Of a stretch of DNA of 64,000 nucleotides, positions 26,456-36,530 are shown piece by piece. Origin of the DNA: an uncultured Pelagibacteraceae bacterium (GTDB lineage Bacteria; Pseudomonadota; Alphaproteobacteria; Pelagibacterales; Pelagibacteraceae). The stretch spans positions 335,333 through 399,332 of the forward strand of contig CACMZL010000001.1 of NCBI GenBank assembly GCA_902618205.1, in the 5' to 3' direction. Each line of letters opens with the position of its first letter. Positions within the stretch are counted from its first letter, which is position 1. The notes under the pieces are model-generated. The model worked only from the letters and a program-made list of their open reading frames with translations. It was not told the origin of the DNA and did not search any database. A program made the translations under genes and the position numbers.

Positions 26456-26875
26456 TTAATCTCCAATAAAATGATGAATAATAAGCCTTTTCGTAGAAGC
26501 TAACCTATGTTCAAAAAGGTAAATTCCTTGCCAAGTTCCTAACAAAAGTTGTTTGTTTTTTATACTGAGGGATATTTGATTGTTAGTTAAAGCTGACTTT
26601 ATATGAGCTGGCATATCGTCCTTACCTTCTATTGTATGAATATATAATTTATTATCCATTGGAGCAATTTTATCAAAATAATTAATTAAATCTGATTGAA
26701 CATCAGGATCAGCATTTTCTTGGACTATTAAAGATGCACTAGTGTGCTGTATGCTTAAATTTAAAATACCATTATTAAAATTATTTTTATTTATCCAGTC
26801 TATCGTTTGATTGGTAAATTCATATAATTTTTGACCATTTGTTTTAAGTTCAAAATTAAAAAATTCTTGTCTCAT
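26456..26875 (-). CDS. YjbQ family protein (UPF0047)
   Basis: The 139-residue protein has the short conserved YjbQ pattern: GILNLSIQHTSASLIVQENADPDVQSDL, then the MPAHIKSALTNNQISLSI segment and the LGTWQGIYLFEHR ending. The conserved histidines and acidic residues suggest a metal site; weak thiamine-phosphate synthase activity has been reported for E. coli YjbQ, but the physiological role is unclear. Its start overlaps the zapE stop by 4 bases (ATGA type). Cytoplasmic. Confidence 0.88.
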   Translation of the reverse strand: MRQEFFNFELKTNGQKLYEFTNQTIDWINKNNFNNGILNLSIQHTSASLIVQENADPDVQSDLINYFDKIAPMDNKLYIHTIEGKDDMPAHIKSALTNNQISLSIKNKQLLLGTWQGIYLFEHRLASTKRLIIHHFIGD

Positions 26876-27927
26876 AAATGCTTTTTAGATGTTAATTCAT
26901 ATAATCGGCTAATGGTTCGTTTAAATGGTTTTTCCAATAAACTTGATGATGTGAGTTTGTCAATATTTTGTTCTGCACTAATAGCCATAGGTATATTTTG
27001 ATCATACACGATATCTAAAAAAGTAATAAATCTTTGTTGTTGATTTGAATTTAAATCATTAAATGCTGGTACATTTTCCATAACTATAAAAAAACAATTT
27101 TTTACTATTTTAATATAATCTTCTGATCCTAAATTTTTATCACATACTTCTTTAAAAGTTAATCGAACAATACCATCATAAAAATTTTTTAAAATAAATT
27201 TTCTTCCTTTAATGTTTAAAATCTTTTCTTTTAAAGCCTTATCTTTAGTCATCACTCTAAATAATTTGTTTATTTTAAAATTGTTTTCTTGATTTAAAGG
27301 TGAGTAATATCTTTGAGTTTTATTACCTTTGGACTTTCTATAATCATCATCTATATTTAATTGATATTCAAATGATTGCTTTTGCATTATTTTTATAAAA
27401 GGTTTGAATTGATCTCTTTGCAACCCATCTTTGTACAAATTTTCTATTTTTATATTAGAAGTTACAATAATTTTTAAATCTTCTTTAAATATTTCGTCAA
27501 ATAATTTTCCAAGTATCATTGCATCTACTATATTTGTAACTTGAAACTCGTCAAAATATATTAATTTTGCTTTCGATTTTAATTTTTTAACAAATTTACT
27601 TAATTTATTTTCATCATTTTTATCTTTGGATTGATGTACAAAGTCGTGAAAGCTAAGCATAAACTCATTGAAGTGAAGTTTTAATTTTTTACCATCAACT
27701 ATGTTGAAAAAAAAATCTAATATCATGGTTTTGCCGACACCAACATCTCCATAAAGATAAAAGCCTTTTTTATAATTTTTTTTTGATAAAATTTTTGAGA
27801 TAAATGATTTGTAGTTTAATTTATAATATTCTTCTAATTTTTTTATGAGTTTTATCTGGTGAGAATTAACATCTAAATTTTTTTTTTTGCAGTAAAGTTT
27901 AAACTCTTTAACAAAACTTTTTTGCAT
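26872..27927 (-). CDS. zapE: ZapE/AFG1-family ATPase
   Basis: The 351-residue AAA-type ATPase has Walker A GDVGVGKTM near residue 59, Walker B LIYFDEFQVTNIVDAMIL and a conserved VTSNIKIENLYKDGLQRDQFKPFI sensor region. ZapE destabilises FtsZ at late division in E. coli, and AFG1 proteins handle mitochondrial protein turnover. The gene overlaps yjbQ by 4 bases and the upstream cupin gene by one base. It appears complete. Confidence 0.88.
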   Translation of the reverse strand: MQKSFVKEFKLYCKKKNLDVNSHQIKLIKKLEEYYKLNYKSFISKILSKKNYKKGFYLYGDVGVGKTMILDFFFNIVDGKKLKLHFNEFMLSFHDFVHQSKDKNDENKLSKFVKKLKSKAKLIYFDEFQVTNIVDAMILGKLFDEIFKEDLKIIVTSNIKIENLYKDGLQRDQFKPFIKIMQKQSFEYQLNIDDDYRKSKGNKTQRYYSPLNQENNFKINKLFRVMTKDKALKEKILNIKGRKFILKNFYDGIVRLTFKEVCDKNLGSEDYIKIVKNCFFIVMENVPAFNDLNSNQQQRFITFLDIVYDQNIPMAISAEQNIDKLTSSSLLEKPFKRTISRLYELTSKKHL

Positions 27928-28358
27928 TAATTCTTTTTTGAATTAAAATCGATACCATATTCTGATCTTGGTCCTTTTCTTAATCCAAAAGGTCCAGAGA
28001 TAAAGATTGTCATTGGCCTTGTTCCTGGCTCAAGGTCTACTCTATGATATGCATTGGCTGATCTAAATCCAATATATCCAGGTTTTCTCCAGAACTTGCC
28101 TTTTTTTGTAGTTTCCCAATAACCGCCTCTCAAAATTATTGTAATATAAGGGAATAGATGATTATGAACTCCATCCCCATGATCATCATCCAACATTTCA
28201 TGAATTAATATATTAAATGGAAACCATTTTGGTCTATTCCTAAATAATAAATAATATCTATTCATCCATGGTTTAGCTTCATTAAATTTTGGGTGAGACG
28301 GCCCCCTATCTAAAACTACCTTTTTTCTTCCGATTTTTTCTAAAAATTTTAATAACAT
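27927..28358 (-). CDS. Cupin-like protein of unknown function
   Basis: The 143-residue protein has the cupin metal motif DDDHGDGVHNHLFPYITIILRGGYWE, then GYIGFRSANAYHRVDLEPG with a second histidine, and RPMTIFISGPFGLRKG. These give a plausible three-histidine metal site in a small beta-barrel. The substrate is not identifiable; such proteins include isomerases and dioxygenases. It is linked by a TAATG overlap to bamB before it and by one base to zapE after it. Confidence 0.72.
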   Translation of the reverse strand: MLLKFLEKIGRKKVVLDRGPSHPKFNEAKPWMNRYYLLFRNRPKWFPFNILIHEMLDDDHGDGVHNHLFPYITIILRGGYWETTKKGKFWRKPGYIGFRSANAYHRVDLEPGTRPMTIFISGPFGLRKGPRSEYGIDFNSKKN

Positions 28359-29626
28359 TAATTTGATCTTATAATTCCATTATTTTTAATTAAAAAAATA
28401 TTAGCATTATTAATAAATGGCCTCGATATTTTTTCATTATTAAATTTAATTACTTTCTCTGTTTCAGAATTAGTTAAATTAATAATCAAAATTCGTCCAT
28501 TATCGGTAGACAAATAAATTTTATTTTTAGCAATAACAAAACCTACTGGTGTGATTTTTTCTCTTTTTTTAAATGTTGAGAAAACATCAGTGATCCTGAT
28601 TATATTTCCAGTCTCAGTATCAATTACAAATAAATATCCCTCCTCAGAAATATTAAAAATATAATTTTCAGAAATCGTAGGCTTTAAACTGGAATTTACA
28701 GTTTGTTTCCATTTTAATATGCCAGTTCTTGTATCAATTGATAATAGCTCATTTTTGTTATTTGAAAAATATATTGTTTCATTATTTAAGATCATTTCTG
28801 AATTTTTTAGACTAAATGCATTTAAGAATATTTCGTTGCTCTGAGTAGGTGTTTGCCAAACCAAACTCCCGTCATTAATATTTAATGCCGTAAGATCACC
28901 TAAATTATTAAGTGAATAAGCAATGTCATCTTTAATAATTACAGATAATTTTTTTTGAGATTTAATGAATGTGTTTTCTGTTTTAAAATTCCATATTTCA
29001 TTTCCATCTACTATTGAGAAGCATCTAATTACATTATCAAAATCAACAGTAACAAATTTATCATTTTTTATAGCAATATTTGAATTAAATGGAGATAGAC
29101 TGTCCTTCTTCCAGTTTAGTTCCCCATTGTCTAAATTTAATGAAAAAATATTTGAAAGAGTATCAGCGGCAATAATTTTATTATCTATATAATTAAAATA
29201 TAATATTGGATTAAGTTTTCTCTCTTTCTTTGTATAATGATTTACTTTCCACAAAGTTTCAAAATTTTCATTAATTCTGAATATTGTGCCTTTGTTATCA
29301 AAATAAATAAGATCATTATTTTTGATAAATAAAATATCTGTATCGATTGAATTAAACTGTTTAATCTTTGAAAATTTAAATATTTTCTTTTTTTCAAATG
29401 TTGGCTCAAAGTTTATATTTCCATTATTATTTGTATTATTATTTATAAAACTATTATCTTTAACAAATTTAGATAGATTTATTTTTATATTGGGATTTAA
29501 TTGTTGTTGAATTGGTTTAATTTCTTCAAATAAAATTTTAGAATTAGTATTTTCTACAGATTTATCACTTTGACCACAACTTGATAATAAAATTAAAAAG
29601 ACGAAATATAATACTATCCTACTCAC
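28358..29626 (-). CDS. bamB: Outer-membrane assembly lipoprotein BamB-like (PQQ-type beta-propeller)
   Basis: The 422-residue protein has a lipoprotein signal with lipobox LLSSC at about residues 13-17, so it is anchored on the inner face of the outer membrane. The body is built of repeating propeller blades with the WKV/W-type ends (GELNWKKDSLSPF, DGNEIWNFKTEN, DGSLVWQTPTQ, TGILKWKQT). BamB helps the BAM complex insert outer-membrane proteins. Adjacent upstream is a YfgM-like gene with an 8-base overlap, the usual partner. The GTPase gene der, often next to bamB, is not here. Confidence 0.85.
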   Translation of the reverse strand: MSRIVLYFVFLILLSSCGQSDKSVENTNSKILFEEIKPIQQQLNPNIKINLSKFVKDNSFINNNTNNNGNINFEPTFEKKKIFKFSKIKQFNSIDTDILFIKNNDLIYFDNKGTIFRINENFETLWKVNHYTKKERKLNPILYFNYIDNKIIAADTLSNIFSLNLDNGELNWKKDSLSPFNSNIAIKNDKFVTVDFDNVIRCFSIVDGNEIWNFKTENTFIKSQKKLSVIIKDDIAYSLNNLGDLTALNINDGSLVWQTPTQSNEIFLNAFSLKNSEMILNNETIYFSNNKNELLSIDTRTGILKWKQTVNSSLKPTISENYIFNISEEGYLFVIDTETGNIIRITDVFSTFKKREKITPVGFVIAKNKIYLSTDNGRILIINLTNSETEKVIKFNNEKISRPFINNANIFLIKNNGIIRSN

Positions 29627-30263
29627 TGAAACTAGATCTTAGCCTTTTTTGAGCTTTGGCTTTTATTTTAGAGTTATTATTTTCAAGACTAACTATTTGC
29701 TCAAAAAATTCTTTTGATTTTTGCATTTGATTTTTTGATAAATAATATTCTGCCATAATATAAAGGCTATGTGGTTTCCATATACTATTTGCTTTAATTA
29801 AAGGATTAAAAATAGATAACAATTCATTTTCATCAGAAAAATCTGAATTATATAGGCCTTTTTTAAAGATTGTTAGCTCTTTAAACTTTTTATCCAAGCC
29901 AATATCATTAATTAAAATATCAAAATAATTGTTAATTTCATCTTTTGAATTTATCAAATCGTTATCTAGCAAAAAATAAAAAGCTAGAGGAGAATATGTT
30001 TTGTCTTTAGCATTAATCACCTCTTTAAGATCTGGGATCACATTATATTTATTATCAGCTTCATATCTTATTACAGCTAAGTCGTATTTATCAGCTAATT
30101 TTTCTCTTTTGCTAGATTGATATTCTTCAAAAGAAAAGTAGCCAATTAAAGCTAAAATAATTATTACTAATATCGAAATTAAAGAATTTTTATTATTTAT
30201 GAAAAAGTTTTTAATTTTTTCATTACGTGTTTGGGTATTTATTATTTCAATATCTTCATCCAT
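29619..30263 (-). CDS. YfgM-like membrane-anchored TPR-type protein
   Basis: The 214-residue protein has a cytoplasmic N-terminus of about 28 residues, one TM helix (about 30-47, SLISILVIIILALIGYFSF) and a helical periplasmic part of TPR type (FKELTIFKKGLYN; LYIMAEYYLSKNQMQKSKEFFEQIV). This layout matches YfgM/TPR_21 proteins, which cooperate with SecYEG and chaperones. It overlaps bamB by 8 bases and its start shares one base with the acnA stop. Confidence 0.78.
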   Translation of the reverse strand: MDEDIEIINTQTRNEKIKNFFINNKNSLISILVIIILALIGYFSFEEYQSSKREKLADKYDLAVIRYEADNKYNVIPDLKEVINAKDKTYSPLAFYFLLDNDLINSKDEINNYFDILINDIGLDKKFKELTIFKKGLYNSDFSDENELLSIFNPLIKANSIWKPHSLYIMAEYYLSKNQMQKSKEFFEQIVSLENNNSKIKAKAQKRLRSSFSE

Positions 30264-32932
30264 TAAATCATGTTCCTAAGTACATATTGTAAAATTCCAC
30301 CATTTTTGTAATACTCTAATTCGTTCTTAGTATCTATTCTACTTAACATTTTAATTCTCTTGATGTCTCCAGAGACATATTTGATTTCAACATCAACTTC
30401 ATCTCTAGGATCTATACCTTTTTCTAAGTCAATAATAGAAAATAGTTCTGAGCCATCTAATTTTAGATTCGTTCTATTTATTCCATCTTTAAACTGTAAT
30501 GGTAGTATACCCATTCCTATAAGATTTGATCTATGAATTCTCTCAAAACTTTCTGCAAAGACAGCCTTTATACCTAAAAGTTTAGTTCCTTTGGCCGCCC
30601 AATCTCTTGAGGAACCAGTTCCATACTCTTTACCACCAATTACAACTAAATCTGTACCTCTTTTTTTGTATTCAACAACCGCATCATATACTGGCATTAC
30701 TTTTTCCTCAGGGTACAACTTTGTAAAACCACCCTCAGTACCAGGTGCCATTTCATTTCTAATTCTTATATTAGCAAAAGTCCCTCTCATCATAACCTCA
30801 TGATTGCCTCTTCTTGCTCCATAGGAATTATAGTCTTTAGGAAGTATTTGATGTTTCATAAAATATTCTCCAGTCGGACTATCTTTTTGAATTGATCCAG
30901 CAGGTGAAATATGATCGGTGGTAATGCTATCACCTAATATTAATAACGGCCTTGCATCCTTAATTTCTTTAAATCCTTCAGGTTTATCAGGAAGATTATC
31001 AAAAAATGGAGGTTTTTTTACATATGTTGAATTATCTTCCCAATTATAAATATTCGTTTCTTCTGTTTTAATTTTTTGCCATTGTTCTGGTCCTTGGGAA
31101 ACATTTGAGTATCTTTTTATAAACATTTCTGCATTTAACGAATTTCTCAATGTTTCTTCTATTTCTTTGTTAGATGGCCATATATCTTTTAAAAAAACAT
31201 CTTTACCATCTTTATCTTTACCCAACGGATCATTATACAAATCAAATCTCATAGTTCCTGCTATTGCATAAGCAACAACTAATGGCGGAGACGCTAAATA
31301 GTTTGCTTTTATTAGAGGTGAAATCCTTCCTTCAAAGTTTCTGTTTCCAGATAAAACTGAAACAGCATAAATATTATTATTTTTTATGGAGTCTGATATG
31401 TTATCAGCTAATGGACCTGAATTACCAATACAAGTAGTGCATCCATAACCAACTAAATTAAATCCTAACTTATCTAAATAAATATTTAGTCCGGCTTTTT
31501 CTAGATAATCTGTAACTACTTGAGATCCAGGTGCTAAAGATGTTTTCACCCAGGCCTTAGTCATTAAACCTTTTTCAATTGCATTTTTTGCAAGTAAACC
31601 TGCTCCAATTAGTACACTTGGATTAGAAGTATTAGTGCAAGAAGTTATTGCAGCAATTAAAACATCACCATCAGTTATTTTAAATTCTTCTTTTTCAACA
31701 TTATAAATATTTGGTTCTTCTTTTTTAGTAACTTCTGAAAACACTTTTTTAAAATTTGATGATGCATTAGTTAGCAAAACTTTATCTTGGGGACGTTTTG
31801 GTCCTGAAATAGTCGGCACTATAGTTGACATATCTAAAGATAGAGTGTCTGTAAATTCTACATCTAAACTTGCCCAAAGTCCTTGTTCTTGAGCATACTG
31901 TTTTACAATTTCAACATTTTGATCATCTCTTCCTGAGAATTTTAAATATTTTAAAGTCTCCTCATCTATTGGGAAAAAACCGCAAGTTGCACCATACTCA
32001 GGTGCCATATTTGCTATAGTAGCTCTATCTGCTAAAGTCAGATTTTTTAGACCTTCACCATAGAATTCGACAAACTTTCCCACAACTCCTTTGTCTCTCA
32101 ACATTTTAACTACAGTTAAAACAAGATCAGTTGCTGTTGTACCTTCTGGCATTTTTGATTTCATTTCAAATCCAATAACTTCAGGTATTAACATCGAGAT
32201 AGGTTGACCTAACATTCCAGCTTCAGCTTCAATTCCACCTACGCCCCAGCCCAAAACCGATAGGCCGTTCACCATAGTTGTATGACTATCTGTTCCAACT
32301 AAAGTATCTGGAAATATATATTCTTCACCTTTATATTTTTCATTCCAAACAACTTTTGAAAGGTATTCCAGATTAACTTGATGACATATTCCAGTTCCCG
32401 GTGGAACTATTCTAAAATTATTGAATGCTTGTTGCCCCCATTTAAGAAAAGAATATCTTTCAGCATTTCGATTAAATTCAATATCAACATTTTCTTTTAA
32501 TGAATTTTTATTTGCAAATTTATCTACTTGTACAGAGTGATCAATTACCAAATCAACTGATGATAATGGATTGATAGTGCTTGGATCTTTATTTTTTTCT
32601 TTTACAGCCTCTCTCATTGCAGCTAAATCTGCAACCGCAGGAATTCCAGTATAATCTTGAAGTAAAACTCTCGCAGGCCTATACGCAATTTCTGTATTAG
32701 AACTTTTAGATTTTAACCAATCTTTAATAGCTTGAATTTGATTTTTATTAACCGTTATATCGTCTTCAAATCTTAACAAATTCTCAAGTAAGACCTTCAA
32801 TGATTTTGGAAGCTTTGATATACCTGCTAAACCATTTTTCTCAGCCTCTTTCAGTGAGTAAAAATTATAACTTTTGCCGTTAACTGAAATTTTAGTTAAC
32901 GAATTGAACGAGTTTTTGTCTCCTGGTTTCAT
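30263..32932 (-). CDS. acnA: Aconitate hydratase A
   Basis: This TCA-cycle and glyoxylate-cycle enzyme isomerises citrate and isocitrate with a 4Fe-4S cluster. The start MKPGDKNSF at 32932 gives 889 residues, close to E. coli AcnA (891), and follows the LysE stop by two bases; the longer open frame to 32995 would run into that gene. Cluster cysteines are visible in AAITSCTNTSNPS and YGCTTCIGNSGPLA. The swivel domain shows GGKEYGTGSSRDWAAKG and RIHRSNLIGMGILPLQF. Confidence 0.95.
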   Translation of the reverse strand: MKPGDKNSFNSLTKISVNGKSYNFYSLKEAEKNGLAGISKLPKSLKVLLENLLRFEDDITVNKNQIQAIKDWLKSKSSNTEIAYRPARVLLQDYTGIPAVADLAAMREAVKEKNKDPSTINPLSSVDLVIDHSVQVDKFANKNSLKENVDIEFNRNAERYSFLKWGQQAFNNFRIVPPGTGICHQVNLEYLSKVVWNEKYKGEEYIFPDTLVGTDSHTTMVNGLSVLGWGVGGIEAEAGMLGQPISMLIPEVIGFEMKSKMPEGTTATDLVLTVVKMLRDKGVVGKFVEFYGEGLKNLTLADRATIANMAPEYGATCGFFPIDEETLKYLKFSGRDDQNVEIVKQYAQEQGLWASLDVEFTDTLSLDMSTIVPTISGPKRPQDKVLLTNASSNFKKVFSEVTKKEEPNIYNVEKEEFKITDGDVLIAAITSCTNTSNPSVLIGAGLLAKNAIEKGLMTKAWVKTSLAPGSQVVTDYLEKAGLNIYLDKLGFNLVGYGCTTCIGNSGPLADNISDSIKNNNIYAVSVLSGNRNFEGRISPLIKANYLASPPLVVAYAIAGTMRFDLYNDPLGKDKDGKDVFLKDIWPSNKEIEETLRNSLNAEMFIKRYSNVSQGPEQWQKIKTEETNIYNWEDNSTYVKKPPFFDNLPDKPEGFKEIKDARPLLILGDSITTDHISPAGSIQKDSPTGEYFMKHQILPKDYNSYGARRGNHEVMMRGTFANIRIRNEMAPGTEGGFTKLYPEEKVMPVYDAVVEYKKRGTDLVVIGGKEYGTGSSRDWAAKGTKLLGIKAVFAESFERIHRSNLIGMGILPLQFKDGINRTNLKLDGSELFSIIDLEKGIDPRDEVDVEIKYVSGDIKRIKMLSRIDTKNELEYYKNGGILQYVLRNMI

Positions 32933-32934
32933 AT

Positions 32935-33525
32935 TTAATAATAAAATGTAGCTATGCAGCCTAATAAAAGCGCTGACATAACATAATTGAACCATTTAAT
33001 AAATTTCTCATTTGTCGCGAATTTTCTCATAAATTTACCAATTAAAGTCCAGAATAAGATACTAAATATAGCAAAGAAAAAGGCAGAAGTTAGGAGCCAG
33101 AAAGAATAAGTAAAAAAGTTATCTCCAGATTCGATATAAGTTGATACTGCAATAATAGCAACGATTACTCCTTTGGGATTTAAGAATTGAAAAAGAAATG
33201 TTTCTATAAATTTAACAGGTTCTAGTTTTTCTTTCTGGTTAGAAGATTTGGAAAATGAAATTCTGTAAGCCAAATAAACTAAAAATGCAGACCCTGTGAA
33301 AACTAAAATTTTTTGAATTATTGGATATAATTTAAAAATGTTAATGAGCCCAAAATTGACTAAAGATAACATTGAAGTAAAACCAAATATAACACCTAAC
33401 ATTAGAGGTATGGTTTTTTTTACTCCATGATTAAAACCTGAATGAGATGCAACAATATTATTTGGGCCAGGTGAGCAACTGGTAACAAAAAAAAATAAAC
33501 TTAATGATAATAGTTCTGGATGCAT
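32935..33525 (-). CDS. LysE/RhtB-family amino-acid exporter
   Basis: The 196-residue inner-membrane protein has about six hydrophobic helices and the LysE family signature PGPNNIVASHSGFNHGVKKT near residue 20. The second half shows FLFQFLNPKGVIVAIIA, also typical. It exports an amino acid or a small metabolite of unknown identity. It lies one base after csaA and two bases before acnA, so the three are likely co-transcribed. Confidence 0.88.
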   Translation of the reverse strand: MHPELLSLSLFFFVTSCSPGPNNIVASHSGFNHGVKKTIPLMLGVIFGFTSMLSLVNFGLINIFKLYPIIQKILVFTGSAFLVYLAYRISFSKSSNQKEKLEPVKFIETFLFQFLNPKGVIVAIIAVSTYIESGDNFFTYSFWLLTSAFFFAIFSILFWTLIGKFMRKFATNEKFIKWFNYVMSALLLGCIATFYY

Positions 33526-33867
33526 TTAAGCAATTGGTAATCCATTCTCTGCTTCTTGAGATGGATGAACTAAAGTTACTCTACCTTCTGCATCTATAGC
33601 TCCGAGAATTAATACTTGTGATACAACTCCTGCAATATTTTTTTCTGCAAAATTACAAACACCAATTACTTGTTTTCCTTTAAGATTCTCTTCATTGTAA
33701 TAATGGGTAATTTGAGCTGAAGATTGTTTTATCCCTATCTTTTCTCCAAAATCAACTTCTACAACTAATGAAGGTTTTCTTGCTTTTTCATTTTTTCTTA
33801 CAGAAATAATTGTACCCAATCTAATATCGACTTTATCAAAGTCTTCATACGTAATTTGTTCTTTCAT
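33526..33867 (-). CDS. csaA: tRNA-binding-domain protein CsaA
   Basis: The 113-residue protein is one OB-fold of the tRNA-binding type (DFDKVDIRLGTIISVRKNEKARKPSLVVEVDFGE, then GVVSQVLILGA). CsaA is a proposed secretion-related chaperone, and the fold is shared with MetRS C-terminal domains. The ATG at 33867 was chosen because it fits the family start (MKEQITYEDFDKVD); a longer frame to 33918 would overlap the divergent argE start. Only 25 bases separate the two divergent starts. Confidence 0.9.
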   Translation of the reverse strand: MKEQITYEDFDKVDIRLGTIISVRKNEKARKPSLVVEVDFGEKIGIKQSSAQITHYYNEENLKGKQVIGVCNFAEKNIAGVVSQVLILGAIDAEGRVTLVHPSQEAENGLPIA

Positions 33868-33892
33868 AAATTTAATATATAATGATTTGTAA

Positions 33893-35080
33893 ATGAGTAC
33901 AGAAAATAATCCTGACAAAATTTATAATAATTCGATACGAATATTGACAGATTTGATTGCTTTCAAAACTATTTCTGGAAACGATAATAATAGTCTTATT
34001 AATTATTGTGATGATATTTTGAAAAATTTAGGAGCAACTTCATTTAGAATTTTTGATGGTGATAAAAAAAGAGTTAATCTTTTTGCTTCTTTAAAATCTA
34101 AAAATGGAAATGGTAAAAAACCTATTATTCTTTCAGGTCATACAGATGTAGTCCCGGTTTCAAAAGGCTGGTCTACTGATCCATTTGTTGCAACTATAAA
34201 AAATGAGAAATTATTTGGGAGAGGTTCTTGTGATATGAAAGGTTTTATTGCATGTGCTCTAGCATATGCTCCTGTATTTAAAGAAAATAATTTAGATAGA
34301 GACATTCACTTTTCATTTACATTCGATGAAGAAACCGCATGCATCGGCGCACCATTATTAATAAAAGAATTAAAAAAAAGAGATATTAAAGATGGAATTT
34401 GCATTATTGGTGAACCAACCAATATGAAAATCATTGATGCCCATAAAGGTATGAATGAATATACAGTTCACTTTGGAGGTTTAGCTGGTCATAGTTCTAA
34501 ACCAGGCCAAGGTGTTAATGCAGTTGAATATGCATCGAGGTATGTAAACAAACTAATAGAAATTAGATCAAAACTAAAAGATAGAGCTCCTAAAGATTGT
34601 ATATTTAATCCACCATATTCTACATTATCAGTTGGTGGAGTTTCAGGTGGTATAGCTCATAATGTTATCGCTGATAAATGTAAAGTTGAATGGGAAACTA
34701 GACCAGTGGTCAGAGAAGATGGAGATTTTGTAAATCAAATAATAGACGATTATGTTGATAAAGAATTATTGCCAGAAATGAAAAAAGTTTTTTCAGATGC
34801 TTATATTAAAAAAGAAATTATAGGCGAAGTGGTTGGATTTAATAGATTGAACGATTCTGAGGCTTGTGAATTTGTTTCTAGTATAACTGGTGACAATTCA
34901 AGAGAAGCTGTTTCATTTGGAACAGAGGCTGGACTCTTTCAAGAAGTTGGTATTAGCACTGTAGTTTGTGGGCCCGGTTCGATTGAACAGGCTCATAAAA
35001 TTGATGAATATATAGAACTTAGTGAATTAAAGAAATGTCTAGACTTTTTAAAAGGTGTAAAAGATAAATCTATAAATTAA
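33893..35080 (+). CDS. argE: Acetylornithine deacetylase (M20 family)
   Basis: The 395-residue enzyme hydrolyses N-acetylornithine to ornithine in arginine synthesis. M20 zinc motifs are visible: SGHTDVVPV, GRGSCDMKGF, DEETACIGA with the catalytic EE-type position, GEPTNMKI, and the final HKIDEYIEL histidine. The FGTEAGLFQEVGISTVVCGPG segment is typical of ArgE rather than DapE. Other M20 N-acyl-amino-acid hydrolases remain possible. Its stop overlaps that of the convergent aldehyde dehydrogenase by four bases (TTAA). Confidence 0.85.
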   Translation: MSTENNPDKIYNNSIRILTDLIAFKTISGNDNNSLINYCDDILKNLGATSFRIFDGDKKRVNLFASLKSKNGNGKKPIILSGHTDVVPVSKGWSTDPFVATIKNEKLFGRGSCDMKGFIACALAYAPVFKENNLDRDIHFSFTFDEETACIGAPLLIKELKKRDIKDGICIIGEPTNMKIIDAHKGMNEYTVHFGGLAGHSSKPGQGVNAVEYASRYVNKLIEIRSKLKDRAPKDCIFNPPYSTLSVGGVSGGIAHNVIADKCKVEWETRPVVREDGDFVNQIIDDYVDKELLPEMKKVFSDAYIKKEIIGEVVGFNRLNDSEACEFVSSITGDNSREAVSFGTEAGLFQEVGISTVVCGPGSIEQAHKIDEYIELSELKKCLDFLKGVKDKSIN

Positions 35081-36510
35081 TTCCAACCACCTACAGATTT
35101 AACTTCTAGAAATTCAAGCAATCCTTCTTTACCTGCTTCCCTTCCAATTCCAGAATGTTTGAAACCTCCAAAAGGTGCATCAACTGCAATACCAGCACCA
35201 TTTACATCAACCATTCCAGATCTAAGTTTTCTGGCAACTCTTTGTACCTTTTCCTTATCTTGAGTTTGAATATAGTTTGTTAATCCATAATCAGTATCAT
35301 TTGCAATTTTAATTGCCTCTTCTTCAGTTTCAAATGGAATAACAGATAAAACAGGACCAAATATTTCTGTTCTTGCAATTTCCATTTCATTTTTTACATC
35401 TGCAAAAACTGTCGGTTTTACATAATAACCATCATTTAATCCGTTTGGCTTTCCAACTCCACCTGCAACTAATTTTGCTCCTTCATCTATTCCTTTTTGA
35501 ATTAAACCTTGAATTTTATTGAATTGAGTTTCAGAAATTACAGGACCAATATGCTCTCCATTTTTATTTGGATCATCTACTTTAAATTCATTTGCATATT
35601 TTCTTAATCTTTCTATCGCTTCATTATAAATTGATTTTTCAACAAGCATTCTTGTAGGGGCATTACATGATTGTCCTGAATTTCTAAAACATCTAAATGC
35701 ACCTCTTTCTATTGCTTCAGCATCAGCATCTTGAAATATAATATTTGCACCTTTTCCTCCTAGCTCCAAACTTACTCTTTTAAAGTCCTTTGCAGCATTT
35801 TGAGAAATTAAAGCCCCTGCTCTTGTAGAGCCGGTGAATGAGATCATATTTACATCTGGATGACTTGTTAATGCATCTCCAGTTATTTCCCCATCTCCAT
35901 TTACTAAATTAAAAACACCTTTCGGAAATTTTGCTTCATCTATTAACTCAGCTATGATCATTGCCGATAAAGGTGCTAGTTCTGAAGGTTTTAAAATCAT
36001 AGTACAACCAGAGGCCAATGCAGGAATGACTTTTAAAGTAACTTGATTTATTGGCCAGTTCCACGGTGTTATTAATGCACACACACCTTTAGGCTCGTAT
36101 ATTATTCTTTGATTTTTTGCATGATCTCCCAAAGGTTTTTCGAATTCAAATTCTTTTAGATAACGAATAAATGATTTTGTATGACTCGCGCCAGTTCCTG
36201 TTTGTAGTTTTGACGCAAAGTCTTTTGGCGCTCCCATCTCTTGAATAATTGCATCTGTAATATCATTCCATCTTTTTTTATATAATGAATAAAATACTTC
36301 TAATAAAGACAATCTTTCTTCCTTAGAGGTAAATCCCCAAGTTTTAAAAGCTTCTTTAGCTGCTAAAACTGCATCATTGATATCCTCCTTACTGCCTAAA
36401 GAAATTACTGCACAATTTTTTTCTGTTGCTGGATTTATGACCTCAATATCTTTTGGGTTTTTTGGGGGAACCCATGAACCATTAATATAAAAATTTCTCT
36501 TTTCAATCAT
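35077..36510 (-). CDS. Aldehyde dehydrogenase, NAD(P)-dependent
   Basis: The 477-residue enzyme has TPWNWPINQ, FTGSTRAG (NAD site), the catalytic glutamate in LELGGKGANI, the nucleophile cysteine in GQSCNAPTR and EIFGPVLSVI. It resembles the 3-succinoylsemialdehyde-type and other catabolic ALDHs. It lies 20 bases after the agmatinase-family gene, which suggests oxidation of an amino-aldehyde or semialdehyde from guanidino or amine catabolism, for example on the way to GABA or succinate. It has a close paralogue of identical length at 60932-62365. Confidence 0.9.
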   Translation of the reverse strand: MIEKRNFYINGSWVPPKNPKDIEVINPATEKNCAVISLGSKEDINDAVLAAKEAFKTWGFTSKEERLSLLEVFYSLYKKRWNDITDAIIQEMGAPKDFASKLQTGTGASHTKSFIRYLKEFEFEKPLGDHAKNQRIIYEPKGVCALITPWNWPINQVTLKVIPALASGCTMILKPSELAPLSAMIIAELIDEAKFPKGVFNLVNGDGEITGDALTSHPDVNMISFTGSTRAGALISQNAAKDFKRVSLELGGKGANIIFQDADAEAIERGAFRCFRNSGQSCNAPTRMLVEKSIYNEAIERLRKYANEFKVDDPNKNGEHIGPVISETQFNKIQGLIQKGIDEGAKLVAGGVGKPNGLNDGYYVKPTVFADVKNEMEIARTEIFGPVLSVIPFETEEEAIKIANDTDYGLTNYIQTQDKEKVQRVARKLRSGMVDVNGAGIAVDAPFGGFKHSGIGREAGKEGLLEFLEVKSVGGWN

Positions 36511-36530
36511 GCGCGCAAATTATCCTTTCT

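Noticed and set aside
32933..32995. Longer aconitase start giving a 910-residue protein
   Set aside because: The extra 21 residues overlap the lysE gene and do not match AcnA; the ATG at 32932 gives the normal length.
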